DNA of 64,000 bases from Larix kaempferi (lineage: Eukaryota > Streptophyta > Pinopsida > Pinales > Pinaceae). The notes below the pieces were generated by a model. It saw only the letters and a program-made list of their open reading frames with translations, had not been told where the DNA came from and searched no databases. The stretch spans positions 4,091,501-4,155,500 of the forward strand of contig BSBM01000602.1 of NCBI GenBank assembly GCA_027924585.1. Direction: 5' to 3'. The position numbers and the translations under genes are program-made. Of the stretch, positions 49,901-59,400 are shown piece after piece. Every line of letters starts with the position of its first letter. The first letter of the stretch is position 1.

Positions 49901-52900
49901 GATGTAATAGAAAGCATCAACTATGTCACGAAGATACAATAATGATACTCCCTGTCACAAGATCAACCCAAGAGAGAATATGTGGATCCCTCCAACAATA
50001 ACCCTCAAAAAGTCGCCCTCCTCTCTCCAATTCGACTTTCCTGTCAAAAGGTTAGCAAAAACACCAAAATCCACAATGATACATAGAAGAGATACTTTAT
50101 ATTCAATATGCAAGAGAATCCACAATGCAAGAGAGATGTGCTCCACAAAAAAATCTTCTATTCCAATATTCCAGAGCTCCAAAGGTGCCTTTACAATGAG
50201 AGGCTCTTTCCTTTAAATAGGAAGGAGAGGCACCAAAACCCTAACCACTTTTTGAATGAGTGGCTAAGATTAAAAGATACAAATGTCTAATCAATGGTTG
50301 AGATGAGCTCAACAATGAAATACATGGATCACTAATAAAATATAATATAAGTGGACAAAATCGCCCTATAAGAGGGGAATCCCACCAAGTCATGATGACA
50401 AAATATCATAAGAGGCTTATGGTGGGTCCAAGGGGTAATTTTATCCCTCCTTGGTCAATCCCCATAGCACAATAACCAATAAATAATCATGAAAGTACCA
50501 AATCGTGCCTCCATAGTGAAGTCGTGGTCCTCAAAAGACCTCAAAAATCCACAGAAAGTGCCATAAGTAATGGATGCGGGCCCCGATGAAGCTGAAACTG
50601 CTGGAGAAGGTGTGGAAGGTCCCGATCTATCATCACTGATCATCCCATGCCATAACTTTGCCTCAGTAGCCCAAATCGATTTCCCCAATAGCCATTTCTA
50701 CCAATCCTGAAATGCCTCGGGAAGCGTGAAACTGCCCCAAACAGCCTCCTGGAGTGCTGGCGCTGTCAAGGTGAGGGCACCAATGTGTCCGGGAGGGGGG
50801 TAATATGGTAAAAACAAGTGGCTGGACCACCCCCTCCATCATCAGCGCCCTAGGTCAACCGGATAAAAATCACATCTGCTCCGACAGGGCCCCTGACAGA
50901 CCAAAACTGCACTAGGACAGCCTACTGAGGCTAAATCATCACTGTAAGTGCCCGGAACTGAAAACAAACTGTCCCATTGGACTCAGAAGGTCCAAATCCA
51001 TCCAAGATGTGTACTCATACACCATATGAATCTCTGCATGATCAAAATAAATATCCAATATACCGGATCAAGGCCAATAATAATGCGCTGTACATATACA
51101 AACACTGCTGTAACCCCAGAATCATCATCATAACCCTGTAGCTGCTGCATAGAGTCATCATGTATGTATACATAGACCATATATCATCTATCCATATCAT
51201 CATAAGGTCCAACATCTCATGTCCCATGGTCCTCCATGGTCAAACTAGGTCTAACCAAGACCAAATATAACTCAGATCATCATCAATAGCTGCTGCAAAG
51301 TGTCAAGGTTAATATATGCTCTACAACTTATTCAAATAACAATTATAACACAGAGTAATCATGACTGGCGATCTAAATCCAAATATATAGTGTCGTTAAT
51401 TATTATTATTACTCAGACTAGACTTTCAGGATCATACTCATTTCATAGTTGTGATCAATTTGCTAGTGAAGGGTGAAGGCTTCAATTAACTGGCTAGGCT
51501 AAGGGATGACTTAACTGTCTTGACTTTGTGACACTTTGGCAAGGGAAAGGGAATACACCATAGCATATACTGAATGAGCAATAACACAGGGAATGGCGGT
51601 GTCTCACAAATGGATGAGTTGTTTAAAGAGGGTTTATTCACCTTCACAGATGCGCACAATCCATAATACAAATAAGGCCAGCAATTGTTTAGATATAGCA
51701 TTTAAGTTCTATTGCTTTTGGGCCTGAAGTTTCCATAGCCTTGATCTATGTGTGTTTATAAACACATTGCATAGATTTACATTTTTTTTTTTTAGGCTTT
51801 CTGCTGCAGGTGTGTTTTTAAGGCACTTGTTTACCTGAGCACTTCTAGGTGTGTCAAAGACAGCTAGTTTACCTAGGTATTTATTTTCCAAAAGATATAA
51901 CATTTTATTTTCATTGCCATGTTCATTTGGCATGCCTCTCATTCATGTGTGTTTAGAAACACATTGCATGAATGGGCTTTTCATACAAGATATAGCATTT
52001 CATTTTTCCAGATTTTGTATTCATGGCAGCACTAAAAGTTTCAGGTTTAGCCAACACAACTTTAGTGACTAGGGGGAATTCACAAGGAAATCCAACTCAC
52101 CATAGGTAAGTTTTGTCACCAACTCAGAGCCGAGACACAATAAACAGGGAAGCTCATCCAATACAGAGGCTACAGTGGGGAAAAGTCCTCCATGCCACTA
52201 GTCAAGTAGTAAGTCAGGGTGATAATCTAAAAGGTAGGCCATGGATGGATGAAGACAATGAAATGATGGAGCCAACACTAGCAAGCCAAAGTATGGTGTA
52301 ATGATCACCTCTATTCTCCCTAAGGAGGGTATGTACCAATGAGTATGAATAGTGAACTTCTAAGTCTGAGTAGGGACAATATAATATATATAATAGATCA
52401 ACCAGGTCCATATATCTATATGATCGCCAGATCATGACACTAAGTGCTAAGACATGCTATAAGAATAAGTATAAAAGCAATCTAACCATAACACCACGAT
52501 ATACCTGCTGAGTCATATACCTGAAAGCTCATCAACCTGTACCATCATCTGTCCTCTGAGACTGCTGCTGTAACTCTGGGCACTACTGTCTGCTCTGTAC
52601 CAATGGTATAATGGCTACATCGGTCATCTCTCTGAGTGTCCTGAAGCTCAGTCATGGCATGGGGAATACAACTGCTATCCACAATCTGATAGTGATCCAA
52701 TATAGATGCTCATCTCAGCATCTCAAATGTAAAGGAACTGGCTGAATAGTGTACTGCTCTGATCATGAGTGATCCAAAATATATAGCCATGCTCTGGAAT
52801 AAAGGAAGCTCTGGAATGTGCAGATATCTGCTGTACAAGAATAGTAGCCCTGCTACTATGGTGTGATAACAATACCATTGATGCGCTGCAACTGGCCTTA

Positions 52901-55900
52901 GTGTCCCCAGCTTCAGGGGGATGGATACAAGTCAAGAAAAAACAAGGAAAAAAAGGGAAGACCTGAAAATCAGCCCATTTCTGGGCTTTGATTTTCTTCT
53001 TTGTAATATCCAAGTCATAGTTTTTCTACTACTCTCTGCTAGGACCCTCTATGGGATCTTGCTTCAGTCTTTAGTTGTGCCAATTCAGCTGAGTGTTCTA
53101 AGATCTTCTTTTGGCAGATAGCCACTCCTTTCCGCCTCACTTGGCCTTCGGGCAGGTAGAGGTAAATAGTTTGTAACAATATTTTCTTTGAAGGCAATAC
53201 AAGGTTCTTCACTAGCTTACAAAAAAAAAGTGGACCTGTGTACCAATCTAAGGAGATGAAATCAGCCTGAGAGATAAACCAGTAGCAGACGGCAAATAAA
53301 GTTAATAGAATTAAGCCAGTAGCAGTCAATTAATCAATTAAGGCATTGACGAGGATGTTTGATTCCTCAAGTGTTCAAAAATAATGAAGATCACACTATG
53401 GAATGTTCGAGGACAAAAATTTGGCCCCACGAAAAAGATTTGGTAAATGGAAAATTACAGCAAAAGTCTAGAATCTATCTTCTGCAGCATTCAAAGTTAT
53501 CAATGGATAATATGAAAGCAGAGAAGTCAAAAAAACGGCACAGTGTATATCACTGGATACAGGTGGCCAATTGTGGGAATTACAATTTTATGGGACCTGG
53601 AAATGTTGCAGATGGAGAGATTAATAGAAGGCATCCGATGGATAGGATGCTTGGTTCAAAAACATGGGCTGCATCTTATCCTTTATACCATCTAACATAT
53701 ACATACAGGCACAGCTATTGACAGTCGTGATTACTTCACAGCGCACTCATATCCAATAGGCAATTAATTGTCACATCACCTATGGGAGAAAGATTGCATG
53801 TCTATTACAACTTGGTTTCTGTGCCTAATCATGAATAGGATATGCATAAATCCTCTTTTGTACTGAATACCAAATTCTACACAGTAAAATAATCCAACAG
53901 CTAACCTGAAAGACGTGACACAACATTTTATGATCAATGTATACCTTTTAAGTCACCTGACATGTGGAAATGCCTAAAGATTCAGAGATCATTTCAGGCC
54001 TCTACGAAATGAAGAACTGCCACATTATTCATGCATGCTTATATCTATTTATCAATCTATCTACCTATCTATTTACGTATATATGAGGCATAATGAAGGT
54101 GATAGTAGTATGTGTGTATGAGCAGCCTGCCTTGGGATCGGTATTATGTATTGGTTGCAGCATTAATATAAGCACATATTATTCTCTCCATCTCTCAACT
54201 TCATTACAATGTATGTGATGCACTCATTAAAATCAATATGGTGTCAGAGCAGTGATCACTGGTCCTGTGACTGTCAGAGCAGTGATCATTGGGGCCTATG
54301 ACTGGAGGAAACCTGAGATTCGACATGACTGCTAGAGGAGTGCATTTATGTGTAAGTTAATATAAGTTTTTTTTAATTCTAAATACATGACAATTATTTC
54401 CTCTTCTAAATGGAGAAGAAATCCAAGCAAAGTAGGGCACCAAGGTATGAACATTGTCAAAGGTTTATCAGAGATTTCATTGACTGCAAATACAAGTGTT
54501 TATAGCAGCTGCTACAGCAATATAAATGAGGTAAATCAGGTCTGAAATAACTCTTCATGCTGACCTGTAGGTGTTGAAATAAGTGGCTGACCCCTAAACT
54601 GTGAAACAGCCCTCAAAATCAGTCCCCAACTGTTGTAGGTGACTCTCACAGCTTGTAAATGGCAGTGTATGCGCCCAGCAGTTCCTCCCTTGCTATCTAA
54701 GGCAGCATAATCAGCGTTTATTGCAGCCTTTGGTATTCTGGTTCTTCCACCAAGGAATGCGCCCCCTTCACAAGATGAATGCGCCCTTCCTAGCAACTAC
54801 AATGACCAGCACTAGCTTGGCCCCCCCTCTCAGCAATTTGGCAGCAGGAATGAGTGAGAAACGAAACAGATTCGGCACTGGTATATGCTCAGCCCAACTC
54901 GTCCTTGAGAATCCAGTGCGCCCTCCATTCAAACTGCCTGAAAACTCCACAATCTTCACAAATCTGAGAGTATACTTGTTTTCTCTCCACGGCAATGATG
55001 CACAATGAAAATTTTTGAGTGATCTTCCCTCTCACTATCAGCTAGGGTGGATTAATTTCACCACCAAACCCACTCTCTCTTAGGGTTTCCGTCCCAAGAG
55101 CCAAAAGCCACAAGAGCTCTTCAAATTCTTCTTTCAAAAGTGATAGTCATGAATGAATGAGAGAAGGGGTCGATTTGCCCTTTTATGCTCATTTTGACTC
55201 TTTTCTACCATTTTTACCCTTTTCCCCCTTTTTAATTAATAAAGTGACTTTTATAAAGTCCCTTTACAAATTAATTACTCAATATCACTTTACAATGTTA
55301 CTTTTTGCCCAAGTGACATTAATTAATTAATTCTCTTTTTCGTCGACTATAGCCTACGGGAATTAGATAAGATAATAAGTCGTCCCCCTTGACACTATCA
55401 CTTTGGATTCAAGACACAAACCATACTCTTTCAATATTATTAATTTGTAGGCACCTATACTAGTATAATTTTTTTTGCTTTAGTAGAACAAGCAAATTGA
55501 CAATATAGATAAGATCATTATATTACTGTCCACAAATGACCAGAAGAACACATCAATGGGGCTCAAAAGTACAATCCAATAGAGACATACTAAAGAAATG
55601 CCAAAGTATCTCCTGTAAGCTAAAAAGATGAACATAAAATAACACAGATAAACCACTATAAAAGAAAAATAACCAAAACTATAACCCTAGATACAATACT
55701 AGGCTATCAAAGCACCCACACATGGACCTTGGGTGCACGAACCCGAAACATGTTATTGTCTCCTGTCCCAAGTTCTGGAATAGAAACATCCCCAACCGAA
55801 CCCAGAAGAACCCAGCACACCCAAGTTCAATCAGGTACTACCAACCAGGGGATGGGGACTGCCCCTCAAATCAAGTACCCGAACCCCAATTTTTTAAGTT

Positions 55901-56385
55901 GTTTAAAAAAAGCCAAAAAATGAAGGAAACTGATAGTCCCTATAGAAATTTCATGAATCTGAGTTTTAATGCAAATTCAGAAATTTCACCTCTCTAGACT
56001 AGAGGTTTCCCGGATCTAATCCATTTGAGTTTTCAGCCTTAGGGATGATCTGAAGTAATTAATTACAGCCACAAATACTTCACTTCCCTTTAGTCCAAAT
56101 CACTAGGAAACTCAAGAGAAGATATCAAACAAATGTACTTCAATGCCAACAAATTATAGCCCCTAGGGAACACTTTTCCAAGCATATAGCACATCTGAAA
56201 ATCACTTTACTACAGCATATTTTAAAGCAGAAAATCTGCTCTTTTATCTTCAGGTTATATGTTAAATCAGTTAAAAATTTCAGCCCTACGTTATGTCAAA
56301 TTTCTGTGCTGGAAATTATCCAACCAAGAAGACAATGCATACTGAAAATCAAATCTACAATTACACAAGTTTCAACAGCTAGAAC

Positions 56386-56424
<39 letters not shown>

Positions 56425-59400
56425 GATAGATAGATAAGATAAGATAAGAGAATTTTATTAATGTCCAACAAATGACCACAAAAGTATGTCAATGGGACTA
56501 AAGGATACATCCAATGTGAGTACAATGTGGGAGTGCAGAAGCAGCTCCCATATAAGAAAAAGAAGAAAACTGAAAGTATAGTCTAGGTAAATATTCTACT
56601 AGGATAAACCCTAGGTCTGGCTAAAAAAATCAATAAATAAATAAAGTATATATAACAATATCATAAGTGCAGTGATACAAAGTGAGAGTGTCCATGGTAG
56701 GAGTTGGACAACTCAATACTATTCGAGAGAGAAATATCTGAGGATGAAACCAATGAGGTCAATGTCTCCTAGATATGATGACTGATGGCGAGGGGGGTGA
56801 CGGGGGTCGCATTGGCTCACTGTCGAAGTCCTCGAGTACTAGAGGGGGATCCGGATGTATGACCCTAGGGGGTATGTAGGAGCAGGGAAGCTTCATTCTC
56901 CTCTCAACTAAGGCCAAAGGAAAGAAGCTCTGAATAGATCTTTGACAGCTCCGCTCGGGCTGAGAGGCAATCCGACAAGTGAGAGGTGCACTATTTTGAA
57001 ACCATCTAGAGCTAAACTCTCTGTCGCTATGAGGATGTGTGGTCCGATGGATGGTCCTGCACCTATGGAGCGGTCTCAAACATATTGATCGATCTCCTAA
57101 GGGGGGAGGCCGAGGGGAGACCCGAGGTCTCACCACTCTACGTTCTAAAGTACCACTCGATGATCCGAAGTACTCTGAAACTCAGACTGTCATTTGTTGC
57201 TCCAATATGATGGAGGGGCATCGAAATATGAGTTGATCCTCCTAGACTAGCCTGGATGGGGGGCATGCAAGAGTTGGGATCTGTGGCTGAGAATCTTCCA
57301 GATAAAAAGAGTTAAGCACCTCTGATCCTAATATCGGAAGAAAGTGGAGAGGGAGCCCCCTAAGTCCCTGTAGAGGCAACAATAACATCCTTTGATCTCA
57401 TAGTACACAAGGCACTAGAAAATGAGGTGCCTCTCTAGCTCTCGCTCCAATAGGTGACACATCTAACAGACCCTATCAGAACGTGGGAGATGGTGATCAA
57501 TCTCCACTCGGAGTCGCTGAGAACCAACCCGAAGTTGTCCCAAGGTGATCCTGCGTGAATGCATCCAATCTCTGGTCATGTACATACCACAGAAGAAATA
57601 AGGACATGTACATACCACAGCTTTATCACAAAGTTGGTACAATCTCTAACTCTCCAGGCCCTGGCTATGGAAAACCATGAAAGACCTAGCCACGACCAAG
57701 ATCCACAACAAGCTAATATCAATACTAACAAGTCCTCCTTGGCTTCAACACTTGTCTCCCACAAGTGACCAAGACATCTCCTTCTTTTCCCCTCTCCAAT
57801 CAAGCATAAAAAGTAGCACTAGGGTTTCCAAAACCCTAGTCTTCTTCTCTCACAAGAGATACAAGGAACAATGCTTCTTTACCCTCTAGGGTTTATCACA
57901 AACCCTACTTTCTTTGCCTCCTTAGGGTGAAACCCTAACCCTAGAAAACCCTTGAACTTCTCCGAGAACCCTAGCATTCCAAGAGAAAGAGTAATAATAC
58001 AGTGAAGAGTACAATAGAGAGAGAGAGAGAGGCTAGCCGACTACACTCCTCGCATCTCTAACACAAGATGAATGAATAAATGAACAAATGAAAGGATTAT
58101 TCCCTTCCTCTATTTATATGAGAGGTAAGAAAGGCCAACAATACAAAGTAAACCTAAACCTCTACAAGCAACCTATATCTACACAAACAGGCTCACAAGT
58201 GGGGCACTCCCTCTTCAAGTGACACATGCCTAGCTCCAAGGTGAAGATGTCCACGAACAAGGCTCCAAGGCATGAGTTCTCCAGATGTATCCAATGCTCC
58301 TCATAACCTCCAAGGCTTCGATGCTCCTCAAAAGCCATGTGGTCCACCGGGTCCACCATGCCTACAGGATCACTCCCTCAACCTAAGCATCTTGATTGCA
58401 AGTCCAAGCCTCCATATAAGCAACCATGTGATCCATGGCATCTAGGGTTCAACACCCTCTTCCAAAATGCCCAATGCTCATCCTCCACAACAAAGTGTCC
58501 TCCAAGCAAGCAACCAACCCTTCATGTCCCCATCACGAAGAAAGTCCCCATGCTCCATAGCCATAGGTCTCCAACACTCCAAGGAAGAATGCCGTATGAA
58601 GTTTGAAAATCCATACAAGGTCTAGCAATCAACAAGCAAGTCAACTCCACTGTGTTTGTCCATCACGGTACAACAAAGAGTCATCCATACATAATGCACC
58701 ACACATCACATGAAACACACTCAAGCATGGTGTAAACACTTTCATAGTAACCCCAAAAGCTAACAGACCCCTATCCTCCAAAACCCTAATCCCTCATTTG
58801 CTAGCACTCTCATGCACCCAAAACACAAAAACAGCCTCTCATTTTTACCATTTCACTTTCAGCAGTGAAGGGATTTCGGTGTTTTTTTCTTGCTGCAAAC
58901 TTATGGTCAGCAATAGACAGTGAAGTAGTGAAGTGCACTGCTACCTTTGGTGACCAAATCTTTTGTTGCAAAGGTATTTTCAATGTAGTATGACATTATA
59001 CATATGTCAGTTTAAGAGTCAAGAGTCAAAACCTATTAATGTTAATGTCATTTTCAAATCATAATGATCAAGATTACTTTTGAGTGATTTTTCTAATCAT
59101 TGTGTGATTGTTCAATGAATAAACATTGAATGAGAATTCTAAATTTGATAAGAGATATCATAATTATGCATATTTTTGTTACCACTTTCTAAAAATGATA
59201 TTATGAGCATTTTTTATTTACAAAAACTTTCTAATTTTATTTTTCATATATTTGAACTTTTATATGTATACCCATGACGAATCCAAGTCCCCTGTTTCGA
59301 AAAGTCCCATCCTCATCCGTGCACCCCCGATCCCAACCCTAACCTCAGTACCTTGTCAACTTAAATACAACATGATAAAAGGCAATATAACGTCACAAGT

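Larger units (their letters stand above)
46448..53229 (+). mobile_element. ORF1-only LINE, interrupted by a solo LTR
   Basis: The body starts GGAGATTCTGAACCC at 46448, right after GTGGACCTGTGTAC (46434-46447). It ends in nine A at 53221-53229, followed by the same 14 bases (53230-53243). With the preceding AAA the duplication could be 17 bp. This is the mark of target-primed reverse transcription. Without the solo LTR it is about 2.2 kb and holds a 5' UTR, a full ORF1 and a 263-bp 3' UTR, but no endonuclease/RT ORF2. It is therefore non-autonomous. Confidence 0.92.
55940..58752 (-). repeat. Antisense LTR family A, interrupted
   Basis: The U3/R part (58752 to about 57,560) starts GGTTACTATGAAAGTGTTTA. 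The R-U5 part (about 56,390 to about 55,940) contains CCGGGAAACCTCTAGTCTAG and ends near a degenerate ACTATCAG. Between them lies a LINE-derived insertion. Confidence 0.7.

Noticed and set aside
56759-57136. Proline/arginine-rich minus-strand ORF
   Set aside because: It sits in the LINE tail between ORF2-like text and the 3' UTR and has no recognisable domain.
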